Source: Scandinavium sp036495715 (GTDB taxonomy: Bacteria > Pseudomonadota > Gammaproteobacteria > Enterobacterales > Enterobacteriaceae). Taken from it: a stretch of DNA of 64,000 nucleotides. Positions 1-8,611 of this stretch are shown piece by piece. The DNA lies in contig DASXML010000071.1 of assembly GCA_036495715.1 (NCBI GenBank), positions 248,001-312,000 of the forward strand. The letters run 5' to 3'. How positions within the stretch are numbered: position 1 is the stretch's first letter; every line of letters starts with the position of its first letter. The translations under genes and the position numbers were made by a program. Under the pieces are notes generated by a model that did not search any database, had not been told where the DNA came from, and saw only the letters and a program-made list of their open reading frames with translations.

Positions 1-675
1 ACCAGTCTCATCACTGCCCGGCCCGACCCCCAGCGCAGCACAAAAATGAAGGCCGATAGTAGCCTGCTGCAGAAGTGGGCTAGCTCGATAAAGGGCTCCC
101 CGGCGGTCGTGCTTGCGGATGAGCTAATGACTGCCCCCGCAGGTGCTGAACTTGTGAATGTTTCGCCTTTGGCAATGACGCCATACTTTGCCCGCTGGCT
201 GCATATTTGGCAGCATCTGAGGCAGCATCCTGAATACAAATTCGTCTGGTGCACTGATGGCACGGACGTTGTGATGTTGCGCGAGCCTTGGGGTGATATG
301 GTGCCTGGTAAGATTTATGTTGGATCAGAGCCGAGCACATATGCCAACAAATGGATGCATGACAATCACCATGGGAAATTTTACACCGAGTTCCTCAACA
401 AGTACCGGAACGACACCTTGCTTAATGCGGGATTACTTGGCGGTTTGCGTGATGATGTCATGGCATTTATTCACCGCATGTTACGCCTTTATTACTGGAT
501 AGAGAGCCAGCGATTCTGGCGCACGGAAACAGCCCCTGCAACGGTTGTAGAAATGGGCGCATTTGGCGCGGCAGCAAAGGCGTTTGGCGATCGCGTTGTG
601 ACTGGGCCTCTGGTTCATACGGTATTTAAAACTGATGGGATTGGTAAGGAGTTTGCGTGGTGGCGTCACAAGTGA
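1..675 (+). CDS. Glycosyltransferase-like phage protein (5' end outside window)
   Basis: The reading frame is open from base 1, so the true start lies left of the window; the internal ATG at 46 would drop a plausible N-terminal strand (ITARPDPQR). The segment FVWCTDGTDVVML looks like the DxD-bearing loop of GT-A-fold enzymes that bind nucleotide sugars, and the overall length suits a small glycosyltransferase. Family membership is inferred from this pattern only. The next gene, also glycosyltransferase-like, overlaps its 3' end, so the two probably act together, for example on host surface glycan or on a phage component. They sit just upstream of the packaging genes, where morons are common. 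Confidence 0.55.
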   Translation, partial: TSLITARPDPQRSTKMKADSSLLQKWASSIKGSPAVVLADELMTAPAGAELVNVSPLAMTPYFARWLHIWQHLRQHPEYKFVWCTDGTDVVMLREPWGDMVPGKIYVGSEPSTYANKWMHDNHHGKFYTEFLNKYRNDTLLNAGLLGGLRDDVMAFIHRMLRLYYWIESQRFWRTETAPATVVEMGAFGAAAKAFGDRVVTGPLVHTVFKTDGIGKEFAWWRHK

Positions 676-1265
676 AATGCGTTGTTGTCGGACACCATGG
701 AAGACGCGAGCAGGCAGAGGCGCTGGCTGAACGCCTGGGTGCTCATCTGCTACTGGATGATGGCAACCATGGCGCAAACTGGAACCACCGCAGGGCGATG
801 GAGTGGGCCGCGCAACAGGACGAACGCGTTGTGGTGCTCGAAGATGACGCTCTGCCTGTTGATGGATTCAGTCAGCTGGCAGGCGAATGGCTTGAGCGCT
901 TTCCTGACTCGCTGGTGAGCTTCTATCTCGGTACCGGGCGACCGCCGCAGTACCAGCCAAAGATAGCGGAAAAGCTGATTGCGGCGGATAAAACCCACGC
1001 CGACTATATCACACTCCCTCGTCTCATTCATGGCGTGTGCTACAGCGTACCGCCTGCGCATCTGGCGAACGTGTTGAAGCGCTGGGAGAGTCACAAGGCG
1101 GCAGACTATGCGGTCGGTGATGCCTGGGGCGGCGTGGTGGTGTACCCCTGCTGGTCGCTGGTCGACCATCATGATGGTCTGTCGGTCGAGCGACCGTGGA
1201 ACAACGCGCTTCGACGTGAGAGGCGGCAGGCATGGCGTCTGCATCCGGGATTCTTGCGCAAATGA
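657..1265 (+). CDS. Glycosyltransferase, family 25-like
   Basis: The 202-residue product has VVVLEDDALPVDGF at about residues 58-71. That is the acidic EDD motif which in LOS/LPS-type (GT25) glycosyltransferases coordinates the metal and nucleotide sugar. The start is the GTG at 657 or 660, each well spaced from an AAGGAG box at 646-651; a GTG at 672 overlapping the upstream stop is also possible. It overlaps the preceding glycosyltransferase-like gene, so the two are probably translationally coupled. The phage substrate is unknown; serotype-converting sugar transfer is one option. The family call rests on the motif. Confidence 0.6.
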   Translation: MVASQVKCVVVGHHGRREQAEALAERLGAHLLLDDGNHGANWNHRRAMEWAAQQDERVVVLEDDALPVDGFSQLAGEWLERFPDSLVSFYLGTGRPPQYQPKIAEKLIAADKTHADYITLPRLIHGVCYSVPPAHLANVLKRWESHKAADYAVGDAWGGVVVYPCWSLVDHHDGLSVERPWNNALRRERRQAWRLHPGFLRK

Positions 1266-1307
1266 TATCAATTCTCATTTTCAGATGTGATTTTTGACAT
1301 GTTTTGT

Positions 1308-1328
1308 AAATGAGATGAATTCTCATTT
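1308..1328 (+). terminator. Inverted repeat downstream of the glycosyltransferase pair
   Basis: AAATGAGA and TCTCATTT form an 8-bp perfect stem around a 5-nt loop. No strong T-run follows. The 11-mer AATTCTCATTT also occurs at 1270-1280, so the element is both a direct and an inverted repeat. It could end the glycosyltransferase transcript or be a protein-binding site next to the cos-like region. Confidence 0.35.
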
Positions 1329-1339
1329 GGTTTTTCCAA

Positions 1340-1413
1340 AGGTACTCCCGGCGGGGGTGGATCATCCACGGGGCTCCAAACTCGCGGGGAACGGCTAGTT
1401 TTTCGCATTTTAT
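1340..1413 (+). other. Putative cos (cohesive end) region
   Basis: This GC-rich non-coding stretch lies directly before the terminase genes, where lambdoid phages carry cos. CTCGCGGGG at 1381-1389 followed by TTTTTCGC at 1399-1406 recalls the right side of lambda cosN (CTCGCGGGTTTTCGC), with about 9 extra bases between. The large terminase is of the GpA type used by cos phages. The exact nick positions cannot be read from sequence. Confidence 0.45.
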
Positions 1414-1466
1414 TGGCATCATCATCATGTGTGTAATTGATTGTTTTTTATAAGGTAGGTTTTTCT

Positions 1467-1511
1467 ATGATGATGATTTGTCTATTTTGTGTTCACCATC
1501 ATGGACAATGA
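1467..1511 (+). CDS. Possible 14-codon leader peptide before terminase
   Basis: The best Shine-Dalgarno here (AAGGTAGG, about 1452-1459) is placed for the ATG at 1467, not for the terminase start. It would give a 14-residue peptide beginning MMMICLF and ending with a TGA at 1509-1511, overlapping the ATG at 1501 of the small terminase. This arrangement suggests translational coupling. It may also be chance. Confidence 0.3.
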   Translation: MMMICLFCVHHHGQ

Positions 1512-2007
1512 ACTCCGTAATTTTCGCCTCAATATAAACCAGCTCGCAGCGATGACGGATCTGCATCGTCAGACCGTCGCGAGCAGGCTTAATAACGTGC
1601 CACTGGCACCCGGCAGCAACCCGAAATTAAAGCTCTATTCGGTTCTCGATATTCTGACCGTATTACTTACCCGCACTGCTGACCCGTCGCAGATAGAAAT
1701 CGATAAGCTGTTACCGCAAGACCGTAAGGCATGGTTCCAGTCTGAACGCGAGCGACTCAAATTCGAGCAGGAAACCTCGCAACTGATCCCGTCGAGTGAT
1801 GTGTCTCGTGAGTTTTCCTCTATCGCAAAAGCCGTCGTGCAGGTGCTGGAGACTCTCCCGGATATTCTGGAGCGTGATTGTGGCCTACAGCCGGTAGCAG
1901 TTGCCCGCGTGCAGTCAGTCATTGATGACCTGCGGGACCAGATGGCCCAGCGTGTTTTTGATGCAGATTCAGACGAGGAAGGGGAGGAAGAGCCGCAGGA
2001 GGAATAA
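1501..2007 (+). CDS. Terminase small subunit (Nu1-like, DUF1441 type)
   Basis: This protein recognises phage DNA near cos and recruits the large subunit for packaging. The N-terminal region (LNINQLAAMTDLHRQTVASRL) looks like the winged helix-turn-helix DNA-binding domain of lambda Nu1-type proteins. The C-terminus is very acidic (DSDEEGEEEPQEE), as expected for a region that contacts the large subunit. I chose the ATG at 1501; a GTG at 1489 adds four residues. The stop overlaps the ATG of the large subunit. Confidence 0.8.
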   Translation: MDNELRNFRLNINQLAAMTDLHRQTVASRLNNVPLAPGSNPKLKLYSVLDILTVLLTRTADPSQIEIDKLLPQDRKAWFQSERERLKFEQETSQLIPSSDVSREFSSIAKAVVQVLETLPDILERDCGLQPVAVARVQSVIDDLRDQMAQRVFDADSDEEGEEEPQEE

Positions 2008-4100
2008 TGCTTAATCAGGCAACGGCGAGGGGAGCGAGAAAAAATATCTCGGAAATAATCCGCGCGCCGCGCCGGATATTGGTGGCTGATGCTGTTAAGC
2101 AGTATATGCGTGTCCCGATGGGAGCCGGAAACTCTGTACCGTGGGATCCTCTCGTAGCTCCCTATGTCATTGAGCCGATGAACTGCCTGGCTTCGCGTGA
2201 GTATGACGCTGTGGTGTTTATCGGTCCGGCACGAACGGGTAAGACGATTGGCCTGATTGATGGCTGGGTTGTTTACAACATCGTCTGTGACCCTTCCGAT
2301 ATGCTGATTATCCAGGTATCAGAAGAGAAAGCCCGTGAGCACTCCAAAAAACGACTGGCGAGAACGTTTCGCGTCAGCGAGGAAGTGGCAAAGCGTCTGA
2401 GTCCGAACCGTAACGACAACAACGTATACGACCGTACTTTTCTTGCCGGGAACTACCTGAAACTCGGGTGGCCCTCGGTCAACATCATGTCGTCCTCTGA
2501 CTATAAATGCGTGGCGCTGACCGACTACGATCGCTTTGATGAGGATATTGACGGGGAGGGTGATGCTTTCTCCCTGGCCTCCAAGCGAACGACCACCTTC
2601 ATGTCCGCAGGTATGACGATGGTGGAGACGTCACCCGGTCGCGATATCACTGACGTCAAATGGCGCCGTCGTTCATTGCATGAAGCTCCACCGTGTACAG
2701 GTGGGCTGTCACTCTATAACCGTGGCGATCGCCGCCGTTGGTACTGGCCTTGCCCACATTGCGGTGAGTATTTTCAGCCGATCGGCGATGCCGTCGCAGG
2801 CTATCGCGACAATCAGGATCCTGTCCTGGCTAGCGAAGCCGCTTATATTGAGTGCCCGCATTGTGCAGGCAGAATTGAAGGTGCGCAGAAGCGCGAACTG
2901 AATAGCCGTGGTTTATGGCTGCGGGATGGCGAGACCGTCAGCAAAGACGGGATTCGAGGTGGTGAGCCTCGCCGGTCCCGTATTGCCAGCTTTTGGATGG
3001 AAGGCCCGGCAGCGGCTTATCAGACCCTGACGCAGATGGTTTATAAACTGCTGACGGCGGAACAGGACTACGAAACCACCGGCAGTGAAGAAACCCTTAA
3101 AGCGGTTATCAATACTGACTGGGGCCAGCCCTATCTGCCGCGTTCTGCGATGGATCAACGTCGGGGCGATGAACTGATGGCGCGCGCCGAAGAAATGGAG
3201 AAGCGCTTTGTTCCTCCACAAGTGCGCTTCCTTGTCGCTTCCGTAGATGTGCAGGCGGGCAAACAGCGTCGCTTTGTCGTGCAGATTGTCGGCTATGGTC
3301 AGCACGGTGAGCGCTGGGTGATTGACCGCTACAACATCCGCTCGTCGCTGCGCTGCAATCTTGATGGTGAAGCGTTACCGGTTGACCCTGGCGGATACAT
3401 CGAGGACTGGGATCTGCTGATCACTGATGTACTCAACAAAGAGTACCGGTTGATGGGCGATCCCTCCCGCACCATGCCGGTGATGTGCATGGGGGTCGAT
3501 AGCGGCGGTGAAGACGGGGTAACGGATAACGCCTATAAATTCTGGCGGCAGTGTCGCAAAGACGGCCTGGGCAAGCGTGTGTATCTGTTCAAAGGTGACA
3601 GCACCGCACGAAAAAAACTGGTTACCCGCACCTATCCGGACAACACCAACCGTTCAGACCGCAAGGCAGGCGCGCGTGGCGATGTTCCGCTGTACTTCCT
3701 CCAGACCGACCAGTTGAAAGACCGGATCCATAATGCGCTACGGCGTGATGAACCGGGACCAAACTATATCCATTTTCCTGATTGGTTAGGTGAATGGTTC
3801 TATGACGAACTCACCTACGAGGAGCGCGGGCCGGATGGTAAATGGAAGAAGCCCGGCAGGGGAGCAAACGAGGCGCTCGACCTGATGTGCTACTGCCACG
3901 CACTGGTGATACTTCGTGGCTATGAACGAATCAAAGACTGGAGCAATCCGCCCGCCTGGGCGAAATCGCAGACCCTTAAGAAGGCTGTGACCGCCAACAT
4001 ATCGGAAACCGATAAACCGACACGCAGTGTTGCTGATGAAAAACCAGCATCACCGCCACCGGCTGCGCCAAAGCCTGTGAAGAAGGTCAAAACATTCTGA
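2007..4100 (+). CDS. Terminase large subunit (GpA family)
   Basis: This is the packaging ATPase and nuclease that translocates DNA into the prohead and cuts at cos. At 697 residues it matches lambda GpA-type terminases. The Walker A-like motif GPARTGKT is near residue 74. CPHCGEYF and CPHCAGRI form a CxxC...CxxC zinc ribbon around residues 249-287, and the acidic nuclease region follows in the C-terminal half. An AGGAGG box inside the end of the small-subunit gene and a 1-base overlap indicate coupled translation. Confidence 0.93.
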   Translation: MLNQATARGARKNISEIIRAPRRILVADAVKQYMRVPMGAGNSVPWDPLVAPYVIEPMNCLASREYDAVVFIGPARTGKTIGLIDGWVVYNIVCDPSDMLIIQVSEEKAREHSKKRLARTFRVSEEVAKRLSPNRNDNNVYDRTFLAGNYLKLGWPSVNIMSSSDYKCVALTDYDRFDEDIDGEGDAFSLASKRTTTFMSAGMTMVETSPGRDITDVKWRRRSLHEAPPCTGGLSLYNRGDRRRWYWPCPHCGEYFQPIGDAVAGYRDNQDPVLASEAAYIECPHCAGRIEGAQKRELNSRGLWLRDGETVSKDGIRGGEPRRSRIASFWMEGPAAAYQTLTQMVYKLLTAEQDYETTGSEETLKAVINTDWGQPYLPRSAMDQRRGDELMARAEEMEKRFVPPQVRFLVASVDVQAGKQRRFVVQIVGYGQHGERWVIDRYNIRSSLRCNLDGEALPVDPGGYIEDWDLLITDVLNKEYRLMGDPSRTMPVMCMGVDSGGEDGVTDNAYKFWRQCRKDGLGKRVYLFKGDSTARKKLVTRTYPDNTNRSDRKAGARGDVPLYFLQTDQLKDRIHNALRRDEPGPNYIHFPDWLGEWFYDELTYEERGPDGKWKKPGRGANEALDLMCYCHALVILRGYERIKDWSNPPAWAKSQTLKKAVTANISETDKPTRSVADEKPASPPPAAPKPVKKVKTF

Positions 4101-4107
4101 GGACGCT

Positions 4108-4326
4108 ATGCGCATCACGGAAATTAAAATAATGCGGGACCGGGCAGAGAAAGCCTACCTCGACGCGCTGGAGGCGAAGAGCCTCAGTATGAACGGGCGC
4201 AACCTGACCCGGCAGGATATCGACAAGCTGAAAACACAGTTCGATTATTGGGATCGCCGGTACCGGAACGCCCGCGCTAAAGGCAAGGGCCAACCTTATT
4301 CACTGGTTAATTTCACGGGGCGCTGA
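4108..4326 (+). CDS. Head-tail connector protein, gpW-like
   Basis: This 72-residue, highly basic alpha-helical protein lies between the large terminase and the portal gene, the position of lambda gpW. gpW-type proteins bind the portal ring and complete the neck so that DNA stays inside and the tail can join. Assignment rests on size, composition and position. Its stop overlaps the portal start codon by one base. Confidence 0.7.
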   Translation: MRITEIKIMRDRAEKAYLDALEAKSLSMNGRNLTRQDIDKLKTQFDYWDRRYRNARAKGKGQPYSLVNFTGR

Positions 4327-5858
4327 TGGGACTTTATACGAAAATGCTCGGCGTAATTGCCCCGCAACGTGCGCTTCGGCGAATGGCTGCTCAGGATCAG
4401 ATAAAGGCTTATGAAGCAGCCAGGCCATCCCGAACGCACGCGGCAAAGCGTGAGAGACACAGCGCCAATAACGCTGTTTTTGCAGCAGGCACATCACTTC
4501 GTGAACAGGCGCGCTGGTTGGACGAAAACCACGACCTGGCATCTGGCATGCTCGATAAGCTGGAAGAACGGGTTGTGGGTGCGCGTGGGATCCAGATTGA
4601 GCCACACCCGTTGAACTGGAAGGGCGAAGTTCATGAAGCATTTGCCGCGCAGCTTTCTGTCGCCTGGGAACAGTGGGCACAATCTCCGGAAGTGACCGGC
4701 ATGTTTAGCCTGGCGGAAGCTCAGCGTCTGATGTTGCGCAGTGCGCTTCGCGACGGCGAAGTTTTCACGCAACTGGTGCGCGGCCCGGTGAAGGGCATTG
4801 AGTACACCACGCCTGTCCAGTTTGCTTTTGAAATGCTCGAAGCCGACTTTGTGCCGTTGAATCTGTCCGGTGCGATTGATGGGCTGACGACCATACAGGG
4901 CATCAACATTAATGCCTGGGGTCGCCCGTTGTCCTACCACGTTTACCTGGCTCATCCGCAGAGTGGCCTGGGCACCACCCGGACCAAGGTCATCGGCAAA
5001 GAGCGCATGCTGCATCTGGCGATGCGAAAGCGTCTGCACCAGCTGCGCGGCGTCACTATTTTCGCCAATGTCATCCAGCGCCTGGCTGACCTGAAAGATT
5101 ACGAGGATTCAGAGCGCGTGGCCGCACGTATTGCGGCGATGCTCGGCTTCTGGATCAAGCGTGGCGACAGCTCAGTGTATGAAGAAGGTGGTGACTGGGA
5201 GAGCCCCGAGAACAAGTACCGTAACTTTGATATGTCGGCGGGCATGATTTACGACGACCTGGCACCCGGCGAAGAGCTGGAAATGCTGGAGTCCAACAGG
5301 CCCAATTCCAACATGGCAGAGTTTCGCAACGGGCAGTTGCGCGCCGCCGCTGCGGGTACGCGTACCGGATATTCATCTATTTCCCGCGACTACAACGGTA
5401 CTTATTCCTCACAGCGCCAGGAGCTTGTGGAAAGTTTTGAAGGGTATGCCGTGCTGCAGGACTGGTTCGTCTCCCGGACGGTCCGGCCTATGTATCGCGC
5501 ATGGCTACAAATGTATCTGCTCAGTGGTGTAGATATCCCGAAAGACCTGGATATTGCCACCCTCTACAACGCGACATACATGGCGCCAGTGATGCCATGG
5601 ATTGATCCGGTTAAAGAGGGCGAAGCCTGGAAAACACAGATACGTGGCGGGGCGGCAACCGAAGCCGAATGGGTGAGGGCGCGTGGTGGCAGTCCACGAA
5701 ATACCAAGTTACAGCGTCAACGCGAAGTGAAATATAACCAAGAGCACGGACTGGTATTTGATACAGATCCTGCAAACGACAAAGGAACGACGACCAATGA
5801 ACAAGCAGCAGGTGCTGGTGGTTCCAACGGCCAGCGGTCAAATAAAGGCGATGGATAA
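4326..5858 (+). CDS. Portal protein (lambda family)
   Basis: The 510-residue product forms the dodecameric ring at one capsid vertex through which DNA enters and leaves. Length and position between gpW and the prohead protease match the lambda-type portal family, and segments such as LRSALRDGEVFTQLVRG and the conserved arginine-rich middle fit it. The last 60 bases overlap the next gene in another frame. Confidence 0.9.
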   Translation: MGLYTKMLGVIAPQRALRRMAAQDQIKAYEAARPSRTHAAKRERHSANNAVFAAGTSLREQARWLDENHDLASGMLDKLEERVVGARGIQIEPHPLNWKGEVHEAFAAQLSVAWEQWAQSPEVTGMFSLAEAQRLMLRSALRDGEVFTQLVRGPVKGIEYTTPVQFAFEMLEADFVPLNLSGAIDGLTTIQGININAWGRPLSYHVYLAHPQSGLGTTRTKVIGKERMLHLAMRKRLHQLRGVTIFANVIQRLADLKDYEDSERVAARIAAMLGFWIKRGDSSVYEEGGDWESPENKYRNFDMSAGMIYDDLAPGEELEMLESNRPNSNMAEFRNGQLRAAAAGTRTGYSSISRDYNGTYSSQRQELVESFEGYAVLQDWFVSRTVRPMYRAWLQMYLLSGVDIPKDLDIATLYNATYMAPVMPWIDPVKEGEAWKTQIRGGAATEAEWVRARGGSPRNTKLQRQREVKYNQEHGLVFDTDPANDKGTTTNEQAAGAGGSNGQRSNKGDG

Positions 5859-7863
5859 TCGCTGGTACGAGATCCGGGCGGCAGCCAATGACGCTGCCGG
5901 TGAAATCCATCTTTACGATCAAATCGGTGGCTGGGGAATTTCAGCCAGCCGTTTTCTAAGAGAGGTCAGCGAAGCTGGCCTTTTTAATGCCTCACAGGTG
6001 GATATTCGTATTCATTCGCCTGGCGGCAGTGTGCTGGATGGCTTCGCTATCTACAACACACTCAAGCGCCTGACCGGTACCGTCAATATCTTCATCGACG
6101 GGCTGGCGGCCTCGATGGCATCAGTGATTGCCATGCTTCCCGGCGCTACGGTTCATATGCCGTCGAACGCGTTCATGATGATCCACAACCCGTACGGCGG
6201 GCTGGTGGGTGATGCAAACGATTTGCGCGATTACGCCGATCTCCTCGATAAAAACTCTGCGGTCATGATTGATGCTTATACGCAGAAAACCGGGCTTGCC
6301 CGCGAGGAAGTCGAATCCCTGATGAGTGAAGAGACCTGGATGACTGGCGCGGAAGCGGTGGAGAAAGGTTTTGCAGATGTGCTGCTGCCTGAAATGCAGA
6401 TGGCGGCATGTATTAACGATAATGTAACGCAGGAGTTTTCCAAAATGCCAAAGGCAGCCCAGCAGCTTTTCGCCCCTCGTGGCAATGCTAATCAACCACA
6501 GCCACAGCCACAGCAGCAGCCAGTGGCGACGACTCAGCAACCGGACCAGCCAGCGCAGAGCACCGTCGATATTCAGGCGCTGGCTGTTCAGATGGAGAAC
6601 ATGCGACAGGCGCGTGAAACTGAACGTCGGACCGCTATCTCGGGTGTGTTTACCGCGTTTGCGAATCACCCTGGCGTAACCGAGTTGCAGGCTTCATGCA
6701 TTTCTGATCAGTTCTGCACCGCAGCTGATGCACAGCAAAAATTGCTGACAAAACTGGCGGAAGCCACCACGCCGGGCGCGAATGGCTATGCCCACATCCA
6801 TGCAGGCAACGGCAACATCATTGGAGATTCAGTTCGCAACGTCGTGCTGGTCCGCGCCGGGTTCGGTGAGCGCCAGACTGATAACCAGTTCAACGGCATG
6901 AGCCTGATGGAACTGGCCCGAGCCTCCCTGACCGGGCGCAGTATTGGGGTATCGGGTATGGATCGCATGGGTATTGTTGGTCTGGCGTTTACCCACAGCA
7001 GCAGCGATTTCGCGCATATCCTGATGGACGCGGCGACGAAATCTGCACTGGCGGGCTGGGATGATGCAGAAGAAACCTTCGACAAATGGACCCGCACGGG
7101 CGAGTTGCCGGACTTCAAACCGGGCAACCGCGTCGGCCTCGAAGCGTTCCCGAGTCTGCGTCAGGTACGACCGGGGGCTGAGTATAAATACGCGACACTG
7201 AACGACAGCGGCGCTGTGATCCGTCTGGCTACCTACGGCGAGCTGTTCAGCATTGACCGTCAGGCGATCATCAACGATGACATGTCCTTTATCACGCGTA
7301 TCCCTGCATCAATGGGCCGCGCCGCAAAAGCGACTATCGGTGATCTGGTGTATGCGACCCTGACCGAGAATCCTGATTTCAACGGTGAACAACTGTTCAG
7401 CGAGGATCGTAACAACTACATTTCTGGCGATCTGGATGTAGACAATCTGGCTGCGGCACGCTCAATGATGAAGCGCCAGAAATCAGGCGACCGCACGCTG
7501 AATATTTCACCTGCGTTCCTGCTGGTGCCGACGATGCTGGAAGCGTATGCGGACCAGATCCTTCATTCCACCTCGGTACCCGGTGCAGAAAACAACTCCG
7601 GCATTAAAAACCCGGTGCTGAATATGGCAGAAATCATCGCGGAACCACGTCTTGATGAAGCCGGGGAAGAAGACTGGTATCTGGCTGCCCGTAAAGGTTC
7701 TGACACCATCGAAGTGGCATACCTTGATGGCAATGCCGCACCGACGGTTGAAAGCACGTCTGGTTTCACCGTGGACGGCGTGACTATGAAAGTGCGCATC
7801 GATGCCGGTGTCGCGCCGATGGATTACCGTGGACTGCTGAAAGCCTCCGGCGCTGCATCCTGA
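5797..7863 (+). CDS. ClpP-like prohead protease fused to major capsid protein
   Basis: Residues about 20-200 form a ClpP/S49-type serine protease: HSPGGSVLDG, GLAASMASVIAM (serine nucleophile in ASMAS) and MMIHNPYGG (histidine). A Gln/Pro-rich linker (NQPQPQPQQQ) follows near residue 230. The remaining 450 residues are a Mu-like major capsid protein. Separation in phage heads is normally by self-cleavage, so the linker is the likely cut site. The start is the ATG at 5797, with AAAGGAAC 8 bases upstream; it lies inside the end of the portal gene. Such fusions are known in related prophages. Confidence 0.9.
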   Translation: MNKQQVLVVPTASGQIKAMDNRWYEIRAAANDAAGEIHLYDQIGGWGISASRFLREVSEAGLFNASQVDIRIHSPGGSVLDGFAIYNTLKRLTGTVNIFIDGLAASMASVIAMLPGATVHMPSNAFMMIHNPYGGLVGDANDLRDYADLLDKNSAVMIDAYTQKTGLAREEVESLMSEETWMTGAEAVEKGFADVLLPEMQMAACINDNVTQEFSKMPKAAQQLFAPRGNANQPQPQPQQQPVATTQQPDQPAQSTVDIQALAVQMENMRQARETERRTAISGVFTAFANHPGVTELQASCISDQFCTAADAQQKLLTKLAEATTPGANGYAHIHAGNGNIIGDSVRNVVLVRAGFGERQTDNQFNGMSLMELARASLTGRSIGVSGMDRMGIVGLAFTHSSSDFAHILMDAATKSALAGWDDAEETFDKWTRTGELPDFKPGNRVGLEAFPSLRQVRPGAEYKYATLNDSGAVIRLATYGELFSIDRQAIINDDMSFITRIPASMGRAAKATIGDLVYATLTENPDFNGEQLFSEDRNNYISGDLDVDNLAAARSMMKRQKSGDRTLNISPAFLLVPTMLEAYADQILHSTSVPGAENNSGIKNPVLNMAEIIAEPRLDEAGEEDWYLAARKGSDTIEVAYLDGNAAPTVESTSGFTVDGVTMKVRIDAGVAPMDYRGLLKASGAAS

Positions 7864-7885
7864 TCCTGTCCTTAACATCCACCCT

Positions 7886-7910
7886 GGCACCTCATTGAGG
7901 TGCCTTTTTT
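7886..7910 (+). terminator. Rho-independent terminator after the capsid gene
   Basis: GGCACCTC pairs with GAGGTGCC around a 3-nt loop and is followed by six T. It would reduce read-through from the highly expressed capsid gene into the decoration and neck genes. Confidence 0.8.
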
Positions 7911-7925
7911 ATAGCGAGTAACGCA

Positions 7926-8255
7926 ATGGCTAAAAATTATGTAGAAGATGGCAAGACCATGGACTGGACCAACAGCACTGGAGCCGATGTGCTTTCTGGC
8001 CGTCCGGTTGCAGTTGGTGCGCTGATGGGTGTTGCCCATGGTGATATTGCCGATGGCGAAGACGGTGTGCTGCACATGACAGGCGTTATTAATCTGGCAA
8101 AAGACGAAGCGGAAACCTGGTCTGCTGGTGCGAAGCTTTATTTTGACGATGCCAGCGGCAATGTGACCGCGACCGAAGGCGACATTATTGCCGGTACCGC
8201 ATGGGCCGACGCTGAGAATGGCGACACTGACGCACCGGTACGTCTGGGTTACTGA
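7926..8255 (+). CDS. Capsid decoration (cement) protein, DUF2190 family
   Basis: This 109-residue, Gly/Asp-rich beta protein directly follows the major capsid gene. Features such as SGRPVAVGALMGVAHGDI and AGTAWADAENGDTDAPVRLG are typical of DUF2190 proteins, which coat and stabilise heads of Mu-like and lambda-like phages. It overlaps the next start by one base. Confidence 0.75.
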   Translation: MAKNYVEDGKTMDWTNSTGADVLSGRPVAVGALMGVAHGDIADGEDGVLHMTGVINLAKDEAETWSAGAKLYFDDASGNVTATEGDIIAGTAWADAENGDTDAPVRLGY

Positions 8256-8611
8256 TGAGCGACTTCAACGCGCTGATGGCAGCGGCGGATGATGTCCTGA
8301 TCTCCACCTTTAATGTCGACGGCAGCGTTGAGTTATGGCCGGGTGAATCCCGGTCACTCACGATACAAGGGGTGTTCGATAACCCCTTTTTGCTGACTGG
8401 CATTCCTGACGGTGGGCAGATTCAGGGCAGCGACCCGTCATTTACCGCGCATGACCGGGATATTATCGGCCTCCAGAAAAAGGATCCGGTACTTATCATC
8501 GATACGACGTGGTATGTGAAATCGCTGCAACCGGATGGCTCCGGTGTAACGCGGGTGTTTTTGTCGAAATATCAAAAATCGGGGCTGGATAAGCCAGGCG
8601 ACCGACTATGA
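8255..8611 (+). CDS. Head-tail attachment protein (gpFII-like)
   Basis: The 118-residue product sits at the head-tail gene boundary and has the size and beta-rich look of the lambda FII / phage head-tail attachment family, which forms the neck surface to which the tail binds. The call is from family pattern and position. It overlaps the next gene by four bases. Confidence 0.65.
   Translation: MSDFNALMAAADDVLISTFNVDGSVELWPGESRSLTIQGVFDNPFLLTGIPDGGQIQGSDPSFTAHDRDIIGLQKKDPVLIIDTTWYVKSLQPDGSGVTRVFLSKYQKSGLDKPGDRL

Noticed and set aside
750..1271. Long antisense frame (173 codons) opposite the glycosyltransferase
   Set aside because: It mirrors the codon bias of the sense gene, has no ribosome site and no family signature.
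1264..1330. Fur box-like AATGAGA/TCTCATT palindrome
   Set aside because: The match to the 19-bp Fur consensus is poor, and no iron-related gene is adjacent; treated as a hairpin or cos-flank repeat.
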